Below, one piece after another: positions 53,687-61,456 of a stretch of DNA of 64,000 nucleotides; positions within the stretch are counted from its first letter, which is position 1; each line of letters starts with the position of its first letter. The stretch is from Flavobacterium gelatinilyticum (GTDB lineage: Bacteria; Bacteroidota; Bacteroidia; Flavobacteriales; Flavobacteriaceae). The translations under genes were made by a program, and so were the position numbers. Where the stretch lies: contig NZ_CP114287.1 of the NCBI RefSeq assembly GCF_027111295.1, forward strand, positions 3,100,001 to 3,164,000, given 5' to 3'. The notes under the pieces are model-generated. The model had not been told where the DNA came from and did no database searches. It was given only the letters and a program-made list of their open reading frames with translations.

Positions 53687-53818
53687 TTAGCATTTATACT
53701 CTTTTGCTGTTACGTAATCATAACATATTCCCGGAGGCATATTCCCTCCTGAGATGTTTTTTTGTTCTTCTTGTGACAATTTCTGAGTTCCTTCTGCGTT
53801 TAAAAATTTTTCTAACAT
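53687..53818 (-). CDS. Double-glycine leader peptide, core with 2 Cys
   Basis: 43 residues, starting at the ATG complementary to 53816-53818. Leader MLEKFLNAEGTQKLSQEEQK then NISGG, with a short core NMPPGICYDYVTAKEYKC. The core has two Cys, one at the end. It is below usual gene-length cutoffs. The 26-base dyad at 53849-53874 lies 31 bases upstream. Confidence 0.7.
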   Translation of the reverse strand: MLEKFLNAEGTQKLSQEEQKNISGGNMPPGICYDYVTAKEYKC

Positions 53819-53848
53819 GGTTTTTTGGGTTTTATTTGATAGCAAACA

Positions 53849-53874
53849 CTTCAATCATTTAAAGACATTTGAAG
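53849..53874 (-). promoter_or_regulatory. 26-base dyad element, copy B
   Basis: CTTCAATCATTT then AAAGACATTTGAAG, one base different from copy A at 53047. The flanks also share TTTTTTGGGTTTT toward the gene, so the similarity extends beyond the dyad. Confidence 0.6.
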
Positions 53875-53980
53875 TTTATGTCTATCCCTGCGCAAGAATC
53901 TCGTAAAGCATTTATTGCTGTATTTTTATAAAATAAATTTTCTTCGATAAAAGTCACTTAAAAGTTTTTCATTCTGCTCC

Positions 53981-54151
53981 TTAATTCATTTCTGAATAAT
54001 AATCAGCACAATCTTCGTTTACTAATGATGCCATGTAGCTGGATGAATCGCATTTCAGCACCGTTTCCATAACATTAATTCCAATTATTTTTTTCTGCTC
54101 GCTGGCGGTAATTTCCTGAGTACCTTCCAGATCCAATATATTTTTTAACAT
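53981..54151 (-). CDS. GG-leader-like peptide with altered cleavage site, 2 Cys
   Basis: 56 residues from the ATG complementary to 54149-54151 (the frame is open 12 codons further). The leader MLKNILDLEGTQEITASEQK matches the others, but the site reads KIIGI instead of GG. The rest has two Cys (LKC, EDC). It starts 36 bases after the stop of the VKOR fusion gene, so the two are likely co-transcribed. It may be poorly cleaved or act as something other than a substrate. Confidence 0.65.
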   Translation of the reverse strand: MLKNILDLEGTQEITASEQKKIIGINVMETVLKCDSSSYMASLVNEDCADYYSEMN

Positions 54152-54187
54152 AATAATTTCGTTTACTTTTTTAGTAATCCGGTTCAT

Positions 54188-55747
54188 TTAAGCTATTCTT
54201 TCCAGAACAGTTTCTTTTTCCTCTACAAAGTCGTTTAAAAAGTATTTCAACTCGTTTAGTTCGTATTCATTTGGAAATAATTTTTCGTTTACGATTTTTA
54301 CCGGTGTGTAATTAAAATTGTTCTTAGAACACCATTCGTATTGCTTATTTATTTCCTGGCTTATCATCATGCTCACTGTATCTGTATGCCATTTTTTCAA
54401 CCATTTTTTCAGACTCATTTTTTTAATATGCCAGTCTGATATTGCTTCTACCGTTTTACCCGGTGTGGTTCTGTTTATGGTTAAAAGTCTTTCTACTACG
54501 ATTTTATATGGATTATCTGCGTTTTCAGGATTGATATTAAATAAAACCGTTAAATATATCTTATCAGGAAATTTCAAAACCAAATCAAAAGCTTCCTGAA
54601 ATGTTTTATGACAGTGCCCGCAGCTTGGACTTATGATTACTGTAAGTTTTACAACTGCATTTCGGTTTCCAAAATTCAATCCTCTTAAATCTTCAAATCC
54701 GTTAGTGTAGGTAACTTTTTTCGATAAGAAATTCAGCAGCGAATAGTTTCTTTTAAACTTCTTAAGTTCTTTTAATGCATATTCATTATCGAGAACATTT
54801 TTTGAAACTGATTTAATAACAAACCAGATTGGAACTAAAAGAATTAAAGAAAATAAGAATGGAAAAACTATTCCGAAACTAAAACTTAACGTAAATAAAT
54901 CCGAAGAAAACCAAATAACACTTTGTGTAAATATTAAAGCTGAAACCATTAAACACATCACACACCATTTTTGAAGTTCAAATTTTTGAATCCATATTGA
55001 AGAAACAATAACGGGAATTGCCAATAAACTCAAAAAACCAACAAAAATAGAAGAGCTTAAAGGCTGTACTAAAATTGCTATAAAGCCTGCGCTGAAAAAA
55101 AGCAATGGAAGATCAGAGAAACTTATCCATTTATCGCCGTAATTTTCATTAAAGTTAATTACTGAATTGCAGGAAGAGTTTGTACTTAGGTCACATAATT
55201 TTGAAATTATACTATTTTTAAAACCAAGTTTTTCCTGAACGATAAAAATACTTACCAATAGTCCTAAACTGGATGTCAGTAAAAATATAATACTAATAAC
55301 ATTATATGTATTGTAAAAAAAGGATAAGCCGGTAAATAATACAAACGGAACAAGGTACTTAAGCCAGTTTAATTCGACTTTTAAGTTTTCTCTTGCTACG
55401 ACATTGTTTGGCTCTATAGCTACAATTACACCATTCCAGTCCAAAAGGAATTTTTCATACGAAATTTTCAGAGCGCCTTTTTTAACTGTGTTTATTCTAA
55501 CATGATTTTTAGCCTTTTCAACCAAAATCAATTCGTCTTTAAAATAAGCCAGAAAGTTTGATGGTAAATCTACGATTTGTTCTTTCGGAACTCGTATTGC
55601 TGCATTCTCGATCGAAAGCAGATCAAACGAATCTGTAATAGCAAACAGACTTGGAAAATTAGGATGCGACAAAAACAAATCCTTGAACTCATCTTTTACT
55701 TCTGAGTAACGATTAATTTGAAGAAATTTTTGAATAAGTTTTAGCAT
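54188..55747 (-). CDS. VKOR-thioredoxin fusion with C39-like N-terminal domain
   Basis: 519 residues. The N-terminal 110 resemble a C39 bacteriocin-peptidase fold (SHPNFPSLFAITDSFDLLSIENAA, KISYEKFLLDWNGV), but the catalytic Cys and His motifs are missing. Membrane helices follow (about 130-310) with the VKOR loop cysteines C185 and C193 and the CxxC in WCVMC (C262, C265). The C-terminal thioredoxin-like domain has SPSCGHC (C376, C379). VKOR enzymes oxidise cysteine pairs with quinone. Location beside Cys-containing GG peptides suggests it forms their disulfides; the dead C39 part may hold the leaders. Confidence 0.88.
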   Translation of the reverse strand: MLKLIQKFLQINRYSEVKDEFKDLFLSHPNFPSLFAITDSFDLLSIENAAIRVPKEQIVDLPSNFLAYFKDELILVEKAKNHVRINTVKKGALKISYEKFLLDWNGVIVAIEPNNVVARENLKVELNWLKYLVPFVLFTGLSFFYNTYNVISIIFLLTSSLGLLVSIFIVQEKLGFKNSIISKLCDLSTNSSCNSVINFNENYGDKWISFSDLPLLFFSAGFIAILVQPLSSSIFVGFLSLLAIPVIVSSIWIQKFELQKWCVMCLMVSALIFTQSVIWFSSDLFTLSFSFGIVFPFLFSLILLVPIWFVIKSVSKNVLDNEYALKELKKFKRNYSLLNFLSKKVTYTNGFEDLRGLNFGNRNAVVKLTVIISPSCGHCHKTFQEAFDLVLKFPDKIYLTVLFNINPENADNPYKIVVERLLTINRTTPGKTVEAISDWHIKKMSLKKWLKKWHTDTVSMMISQEINKQYEWCSKNNFNYTPVKIVNEKLFPNEYELNELKYFLNDFVEEKETVLERIA

Positions 55748-55970
55748 CTTTCGAACTGTTTTACATCATAACTACACTGCAAATATTGGTGTTTTTATTC
55801 AACAAAATATTTCAAAAGCATACAATTTATTAATTATACTACATACAATTTATAAATTATAGCATTCAACACACACACGACAATGCCTTAAAAAACAATA
55901 AGTTACAAACAAAAAACACCTTCAAAAAACTCCAAAACCGCATTTTCGATCAAGCGTATGGCATTTTACA

Positions 55971-55978
55971 TAGTTTTG
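55971..55978 (+). promoter_or_regulatory. Putative -7 box (TAGTTTTG) of the plus-strand peptide
   Basis: Fits TAnnTTTG, 29 bases before the ATG at 56008. The remaining bases from 55748 hold AT-rich sequence with no gene. Confidence 0.55.
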
Positions 55979-56007
55979 ATAAATCAGTAACCCAAACATT
56001 TAGAACA

Positions 56008-56151
56008 ATGAAAAAAATGCAATTAAAATTTGAAGATTTCCAAGTTGAAAAACTAACAAAAGAGCAGCAAAAAACAGTAAGAGGAGGAGATGCACCACCA
56101 ACTGATCCAGTTGATCCAAACAAAGGAACCGGAGGAAACGGAGTAGGATAG
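56008..56151 (+). CDS. Cys-free double-glycine peptide, divergent from the cluster
   Basis: 47 residues, too short for most gene calls. The leader MKKMQLKFEDFQVEKLTKEQ then QKTVRGG is of the Bacteroidota GG type (the KFEDFQVEKL pattern is common in precursors of modified peptides). The core DAPPTDPVDPNKGTGGNGVG is Asp/Pro/Gly-rich with no Cys. It lies head-to-head with the VKOR fusion and tail-to-tail with the AraC gene. No radical-SAM or ATP-grasp modifying gene is seen here. Confidence 0.75.
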   Translation: MKKMQLKFEDFQVEKLTKEQQKTVRGGDAPPTDPVDPNKGTGGNGVG

Positions 56152-56201
56152 TTTTCTGTTTTTTAAACTATCTTACCTAAAAAAAATTATTCTGAAAAGT
56201 A

Positions 56202-57950
56202 TTAAATATTATTCGCAAACTGAGCTGGAGATACTCCAGTTCTTTTGCGAAATGATTTTGCAAAAGACACTGCATTTTTAAAACCTACACTTTCTGCAAT
56301 AGCCTGCGTAGAATATTTTCTGTACATGTGGTTGGTAATCATTTCGTTGATTACGTAGTTAATTTTAAGCTCATTAGAGTATTCCCCAAAAGATTTACCA
56401 AAGCGTTTGTTTACCACATACGATAAATAAGTTGTGTTGGTTTTGATCTTTTTAGCTACATAAGGCAGAGTAAAATCGGCGTTTAAGTATTCTAACTTGC
56501 TTTCGAGAGCAAGTAATTTCTCGACAATCTTATTCTCTTTTGCTTCATCAATACTTAAATTGACGTTTTCTTTCTTAAGCTGTACTTCTTCTATTTCTTC
56601 AAATACAGGCACTGGCTCGGCTTCAACACTGCTTTTCTTTTCCAGGTTAGCTTTGAATTCTTCAATTAAGGCATTCATTTTCTTATGCGCCTTATTTTTA
56701 TCCCGAATGTTTTTAATCAGTAAAAAGACAATTGCGACCACAAGCAGAACGTAAAATATTTTTAATGCTCTTCCTACAAAAACATCGTATTTATATTTTT
56801 CCTGAATGCTGATCATTTCACCACTAAGATTCTCTACACCAAGCTGATAATTAACCTCTAGAGCCTCATCGCGCAGTTTGGTTTCGGTTTTCTCAAAATT
56901 ATCCAGATAGATTTTAGAATATTTATAAGCCAGCTCAGGTTCGTTATTTCTACTGTAGATTTTTGCCAGATAGTAATTCGCTTTCAAAAAATTATCATCC
57001 CTTAAATCCGTTTTGGCAGAAATTGAATCGACTTTCTTTAAAAATACAAGCGCTTTGTCGTACTTTTTTATATCATAGTACAAATTGCCCAGATTGTAGT
57101 TTGCGGTAATATATTCTTTTTCGAAGTTGTTTTGTCTGGCAAAATACGAAACATCATAATATGTCTTTTCTGCATTTTTATAATCTGCTTTTCTAAAATA
57201 AATGTTACCCAGACTAATCTTAGCGTTTATTTTATTGTTTGCAAAATTTTGAGAATAGGTAATAGCTCTTTTATAATAATACTCTGCAGAATCCAACAGC
57301 TGTTTCTGCGTTTCGTTTTTTACAAAATAGCTTTCATACGAACCTGCTAAACTTAAACTGACATTACTTTTAAAATTTTGATACTGTTCTTTGGTGTATG
57401 CATTTTCGTTTTGATCTATAAAATTGCTTACTTCGCGCAAATTAAGTATCGCAAGCTGATAGTTCCCAACCGCTTCGTTAACCAGCGCAATGTTGATTTT
57501 AAATTTAATGACCTGAACAGCATCATTAATTTGCAGTGAATATTTTACGCCCTGCTGGTAATTCTCCAGAGCTTTACCAAAATTACCTCTCTTCCACTCT
57601 GTCAAACCTCCGTAATTATATAAATAAGAAGTAAGCTGTGTCTTATCGCGGGACTCCGGCACTTTGTCTAAATAAACAAATGCCTGTCTATATTTTTCTT
57701 TAGATTTTTTAGAATCGCCTTTAAGCTCCATTAAGTATGACAATGCAACGTTTGCAAAAGCGAGATGTTTCGGATTGTCTGATTTTGCCATTTTATTAGC
57801 ATATACTACAGAACTGTCGACATTTACATTTAAATTAAGTCGAATTTTATCCTGCAATATCAGATACTCTTGTTCAGTCAATTGATTTGACTTTTGAGCA
57901 AATGAAGAATTTAAAATTAAAAAGAGAACAAAAGAAATGATCAGCCTCAT
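56202..57950 (-). CDS. TPR-containing AraC-family transcription regulator
   Basis: 582 residues. A signal peptide (MRLIISFVLFLILNSSFAQ) is followed by a long TPR array (about 60-375, such as ALENYQQGVKYS and AEKTYYDVSYFARQ), one membrane helix (about 390-410) and a cytoplasmic AraC HTH (C-terminal 100, with STQAIAESVGFKNAVSFAKSFRKRTGVSPAQF). The periplasmic TPR may sense a signal, and the HTH acts on DNA inside. In Bacteroidota such regulators often lie by peptide or secretion genes. It is next to the GG peptides and may control them. Confidence 0.9.
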   Translation of the reverse strand: MRLIISFVLFLILNSSFAQKSNQLTEQEYLILQDKIRLNLNVNVDSSVVYANKMAKSDNPKHLAFANVALSYLMELKGDSKKSKEKYRQAFVYLDKVPESRDKTQLTSYLYNYGGLTEWKRGNFGKALENYQQGVKYSLQINDAVQVIKFKINIALVNEAVGNYQLAILNLREVSNFIDQNENAYTKEQYQNFKSNVSLSLAGSYESYFVKNETQKQLLDSAEYYYKRAITYSQNFANNKINAKISLGNIYFRKADYKNAEKTYYDVSYFARQNNFEKEYITANYNLGNLYYDIKKYDKALVFLKKVDSISAKTDLRDDNFLKANYYLAKIYSRNNEPELAYKYSKIYLDNFEKTETKLRDEALEVNYQLGVENLSGEMISIQEKYKYDVFVGRALKIFYVLLVVAIVFLLIKNIRDKNKAHKKMNALIEEFKANLEKKSSVEAEPVPVFEEIEEVQLKKENVNLSIDEAKENKIVEKLLALESKLEYLNADFTLPYVAKKIKTNTTYLSYVVNKRFGKSFGEYSNELKINYVINEMITNHMYRKYSTQAIAESVGFKNAVSFAKSFRKRTGVSPAQFANNI

Positions 57951-57972
57951 TCAATTTATGTTTTTGGAATCT

Positions 57973-57980
57973 CAAAATTA
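57973..57980 (-). promoter_or_regulatory. Putative -7 box (TAATTTTG) of the AraC regulator gene
   Basis: Read on the minus strand, TAATTTTG fits TAnnTTTG, 23 bases before the ATG. Confidence 0.5.
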
Positions 57981-58090
57981 GTTCATAAATTATCAATAAA
58001 CTAAAATTAATCTATATTATTTGTGATTATTTTATAACCAATATGTAAAAATATAACATTTTTACTTTGTTTTGTTATATTTTTATTGCT

Positions 58091-58098
58091 TAAATTTG
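58091..58098 (+). promoter_or_regulatory. Putative -7 box (TAAATTTG) of the acyl-CoA dehydrogenase gene
   Basis: TAAATTTG fits the consensus; TTTG copies at 58066-58069 and 58071-58074 give -33 spacings of 21 and 16 bases. Confidence 0.6.
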
Positions 58099-58118
58099 TT
58101 TTGCAAAATTAATCAAAA

Positions 58119-59300
58119 ATGAAACCAGACTTATTTCAAGCTCCAGATTATTATAACCTTGACGATTTGTTAACAGAAGAACACAAATTAGTCCGTGATT
58201 CAGCACGTGCGTGGGTTAAAAGAGAAGTATCTCCTATAATAGAAGAGTACGCTCAAAAAGCAGAATTTCCAAAACAACTTATAAAAGGACTTGGAGAAAT
58301 TGGCGGCTTCGGGCCTTATATTCCTGTTGAATATGGCGGTGCAGGTCTTGACCAGATTTCGTACGGTTTGATTATGCAGGAAATCGAAAGAGGAGATTCA
58401 GGTGTAAGATCCACCTCATCTGTCCAATCATCGCTGGTTATGTATCCTATCTGGAAATACGGAAACGAAGAACAGCGCATGAAATATTTACCAAAGCTAT
58501 CGACTGGTGAATTCATTGGCTGTTTTGGTTTAACAGAGCCCGATCACGGTTCTGATCCCGGAAGTATGATTACCAATTTTAAAGATATGGGGGATCATTA
58601 TCTTTTAAACGGGGCAAAAATGTGGATTTCAAACGCTCCTTTTGCAGATATTGCCGTTGTCTGGGCCAAAAATGAAGAAGGAAGAATTCACGGCTTAATT
58701 GTAGAACGAGGCATGGAAGGGTTCTCAACCCCTGAAACCCATAACAAATGGTCGCTTCGTGCATCTGCAACCGGCGAATTAATTTTTGATAATGTAAAAG
58801 TTCCTAAAGAAAATCTTCTGCCAAATAAATCAGGACTTGGTGCTCCGCTTGGCTGCTTAGATTCTGCCCGTTACGGAATTGCCTGGGGTGCTATAGGCGC
58901 CGCAATGGATTGTTATGATACTGCTTTACGCTATGCCAAAGAAAGAATCCAGTTTGGAAAACCTATTGGAGGAACGCAATTGCAGCAGAAAAAACTGGCC
59001 GAAATGATTACCGAAATCACAAAAGCACAATTATTAACCTGGCGATTAGGTGTTTTAAGAAACGAAGGAAAAGCAACTACAGCTCAGATTTCGATGGCAA
59101 AACGAAACAATGTAAACATGGCCATAACCATCGCACGCGAAGCAAGACAAATGCTGGGAGGTATGGGAATTACCGGCGAGTACTCGATTATGCGCCACAT
59201 GATGAACCTCGAAAGCGTTATAACATACGAAGGAACACACGATATTCATTTACTGATAACGGGAATGGATGTAACTGGAATTCCAGCGTTTAAATCGTAA
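58119..59300 (+). CDS. Glutaryl-CoA dehydrogenase-type acyl-CoA dehydrogenase
   Basis: 393 residues. The acyl-CoA dehydrogenase fold is complete: FGLTEPDHGSDPGSM for FAD, GAKMWISNAPFADI, and the catalytic base E371 in TYEGTHDIHLLI. RGDSGVRSTSSVQSSL contains the arginine found in glutaryl-CoA dehydrogenases that binds the substrate's carboxylate, so decarboxylating oxidation of glutaryl-CoA to crotonyl-CoA (lysine/tryptophan breakdown) is likely. It is a single gene with a terminator at 59333. Confidence 0.88.
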   Translation: MKPDLFQAPDYYNLDDLLTEEHKLVRDSARAWVKREVSPIIEEYAQKAEFPKQLIKGLGEIGGFGPYIPVEYGGAGLDQISYGLIMQEIERGDSGVRSTSSVQSSLVMYPIWKYGNEEQRMKYLPKLSTGEFIGCFGLTEPDHGSDPGSMITNFKDMGDHYLLNGAKMWISNAPFADIAVVWAKNEEGRIHGLIVERGMEGFSTPETHNKWSLRASATGELIFDNVKVPKENLLPNKSGLGAPLGCLDSARYGIAWGAIGAAMDCYDTALRYAKERIQFGKPIGGTQLQQKKLAEMITEITKAQLLTWRLGVLRNEGKATTAQISMAKRNNVNMAITIAREARQMLGGMGITGEYSIMRHMMNLESVITYEGTHDIHLLITGMDVTGIPAFKS

Positions 59301-59332
59301 ATAATTATTAAATTATATACAAAATCAATTCA

Positions 59333-59362
59333 AAAAAGCTTCTTCTAACGAGGAAGCTTTTT
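59333..59362 (+). terminator. Terminator of the acyl-CoA dehydrogenase gene
   Basis: AAAAAGCTTC (59333-59342) pairs perfectly with GAAGCTTTTT (59353-59362). Its last base overlaps the -7 box of the next gene. Confidence 0.85.
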
Positions 59363-59369
59363 ATCTTTG
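59362..59369 (+). promoter_or_regulatory. Putative -7 box (TATCTTTG) overlapping a terminator
   Basis: TATCTTTG fits TAnnTTTG, 17 bases before the ATG at 59387. The preceding hairpin fills the spacer to any -33 element. Confidence 0.55.
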
Positions 59370-59386
59370 CACCAAAATTTATATAA

Positions 59387-60169
59387 ATGAATATTGAAAC
59401 TATACACAATAGCATTCAACCTCAAAAAGATCAGCTTTTAAATCATTCACTATACAAAAAAATCCAAAGTATCGATGACTTACATAGTTTTACAGAAAAC
59501 CATGTTTTTGCCGTTTGGGATTTTATGTCATTATTAAAAGCATTACAAGCCAAACTTACCTGCACAACAACGCCATGGTTTGCCACAAAAAACCCTGAAA
59601 CAAGATATTTGATTAACGAAATTGTACTGGCCGAAGAAACAGATTTAAGCATCGACGGCAGAAGACAAAGCCATTACGAAATGTATCTTGAAGCAATGGA
59701 AGCCTGCGGTGCCGACACAACTCCTATAAACAAGTTTTTATCTGAAGTAAATTCGCTTCACAATATATTTGTTGCCATTAAACAAAGTTCACTTCATCCT
59801 GAGGTTAAATCATTCTTAGATTTTACCTTTAGAGTTATCGAAGAAGGAAAACCGCACGAAATTGCTGCTGCTTTTACCTTTGGAAGAGAAGATTTGATTC
59901 CGAGCATGTTTACCGAAATCCTTAAAAACTTTCAAAAAAACCTGCCAAATGTCGATTTAACAAAACTGCTTTATTATTTCGAAAGACATATCGAATTAGA
60001 CGCAGACGAACACGGACCAATGGCAATGCAGATGATTACCGATTTATGCGAAGACGATGCCCAGAAATGGAAAGAAGTTGAAGAAGTTTCGATCCTGGCA
60101 TTAGAAAAACGCATCGGATTATGGAATGCCATTGAAGAAGAAATCGTTTTAAAAGCAGAAATGGTTTAA
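59387..60169 (+). CDS. DUF3050 protein, heme-oxygenase-like fold
   Basis: 260 residues, all-helical. It matches DUF3050 by memory: FTENHVFAVWDFMSLLKALQ, EIVLAEETD, PHEIAAAFTFGRED and YYFERHIELDADEHGPMA. The scattered His, Glu and Asp residues (H-x-x..E..E-x5-D-x3-H type) could form a diiron or other metal site like those of heme-oxygenase-like oxidases. The real reaction is unknown. It stands alone, with its own -7 box. Confidence 0.85.
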   Translation: MNIETIHNSIQPQKDQLLNHSLYKKIQSIDDLHSFTENHVFAVWDFMSLLKALQAKLTCTTTPWFATKNPETRYLINEIVLAEETDLSIDGRRQSHYEMYLEAMEACGADTTPINKFLSEVNSLHNIFVAIKQSSLHPEVKSFLDFTFRVIEEGKPHEIAAAFTFGREDLIPSMFTEILKNFQKNLPNVDLTKLLYYFERHIELDADEHGPMAMQMITDLCEDDAQKWKEVEEVSILALEKRIGLWNAIEEEIVLKAEMV

Positions 60170-60233
60170 AACCGAAACAATACTTTTAACGTAACTATTT
60201 GTTTAAAGAAGCCCTAATTAATTTAAACAAATT

Positions 60234-60986
60234 ATGAAACCGCAATTCAAACAAATAGTTATCGTTATACTTTCCATTTTTTTACTTAGCTGTAATTCAG
60301 ACGAAACCCCGGCAGATAAACCTGTAGTTAAAAATCCCGTTACCCCTGTCCCGCCCGTAAAACCCATTTCGGGCACAATACATTATCTGGCTTTGGGCGA
60401 CAGTTATACAATTGGCCACAGCGTATGCGAAACCTGCCGTTTTCCTGAACAGCTTAAAGCAAGCCTGCAGCAAACGTATTCGAGCAATTTCTCTTTGCAG
60501 ATAATCGCAAAAACAGGCTGGACTACCACAAATTTACTTTCGGCAATAAAAGATCAAAATCCGGAACCAAACTACGATCTGGTTACGCTTTTAATTGGTG
60601 TAAACAACCAATATCAGGGAAGGGATTTTTCGCTTTATGAAAAAGAATTTCCACAGCTGGCAGAAAAAGCCGTTCTATTAGCCAAAGGAGATAAGAAAAA
60701 TGTAATCGTTATTTCGATTCCGGATTATGCGTACACGCCTTACGGAAATGCCGTCGCCGGAAATGAACGCACCAGAATTTCAGCCGAAATCGATAAATAC
60801 AATGCCTTTGCCGAAAAATACTGTACAAACAACGGAATCACCTTTGTATCGATAACAGACATAACACGCATGGGACTTGATAATAAAGATCTGGTTGCCT
60901 CAGACGGTCTTCATCCTTCACAACTGGCTTATTCAAAATTCGTTGACCGCATGATGCCGAAGGTTAAAAAAGCACTCGAAGATTAA
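60234..60986 (+). CDS. SGNH/GDSL hydrolase lipoprotein
   Basis: 250 residues. A lipoprotein signal (IFLLSC, C20) precedes a Pro/Val-rich linker (about 24-46) and a GDSL esterase domain: GDSYT with nucleophile S57, the oxyanion Asn in IGVNNQ, and the Asp-His pair in DGLHPS near the end. It hydrolyses esters at the cell surface or in the periplasm; the substrate is unknown. It lies 64 bases after the DUF3050 gene, perhaps on the same transcript. Confidence 0.9.
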   Translation: MKPQFKQIVIVILSIFLLSCNSDETPADKPVVKNPVTPVPPVKPISGTIHYLALGDSYTIGHSVCETCRFPEQLKASLQQTYSSNFSLQIIAKTGWTTTNLLSAIKDQNPEPNYDLVTLLIGVNNQYQGRDFSLYEKEFPQLAEKAVLLAKGDKKNVIVISIPDYAYTPYGNAVAGNERTRISAEIDKYNAFAEKYCTNNGITFVSITDITRMGLDNKDLVASDGLHPSQLAYSKFVDRMMPKVKKALED

Positions 60987-61031
60987 TATTTTATTTTTCA
61001 GGAGCAGAAAAACCGTTTCCAAAACACCTTT

Positions 61032-61099
61032 AGTCCCGCTATCTGCTGTATCTTTTGTAGTGAACCCCACTACAAAAGGATGCCGCTTCTATCGGGGCT
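61032..61099. repeat. Long palindrome (AGCCCCGATAG...TTTTGTAGTG family)
   Basis: Left arm 61032-61062 (AGTCCCGCTATC and onward) and right arm 61068-61099 (CACTACAAAAGGATGCC...ATCGGGGCT) pair along about 31 bases with several mismatches; the inner TTTTGTAGTG/CACTACAAAA part is perfect. It separates two convergent transcripts and could stop both. Confidence 0.8.
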
Positions 61100-61105
61100 G
61101 ATCAA

Positions 61106-61441
61106 TTATTTATAATTTTCAAAATCAACCTCAAATTTTTCAAAAAGTGATGCTTTTTCTAAAATCGAGTTAATCCTAGCAAGCCCTTCCTGATTGTTTT
61201 CGGCTGTTATAAAAGCAAATCCCCAAATGTCTTTTGAAAGCGCAAATGCTCCTGCTTCTGAATCGTAAAACATTTCTATTTCGTCATTCATCCATAAATC
61301 CAGAACATCATTCAGTTTTGGATTTATCTCGCAGACCGCATCCAGAAAATCCGAAACAAAGGTTTCATTTTCTGTACCTTCAAAAATCTCTATCAAAAGA
61401 TTTTCAGACCCATATCCGGGACGGAAATAATATTTATACAT
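61106..61441 (-). CDS. Hypothetical acidic protein, 111 residues
   Basis: A small, acidic, cytoplasmic protein with strand-helix alternation (YKYYFRPGYGSENLLIEIFEG; FYDSEAGAFALSKDIWGFAFITA) and a final helix. I do not recognise the family. It resembles the size and composition of immunity proteins, and is the last of four minus-strand genes running from 62937. Confidence 0.6.
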   Translation of the reverse strand: MYKYYFRPGYGSENLLIEIFEGTENETFVSDFLDAVCEINPKLNDVLDLWMNDEIEMFYDSEAGAFALSKDIWGFAFITAENNQEGLARINSILEKASLFEKFEVDFENYK

Positions 61442-61456
61442 TTAAAATAAACAAAA

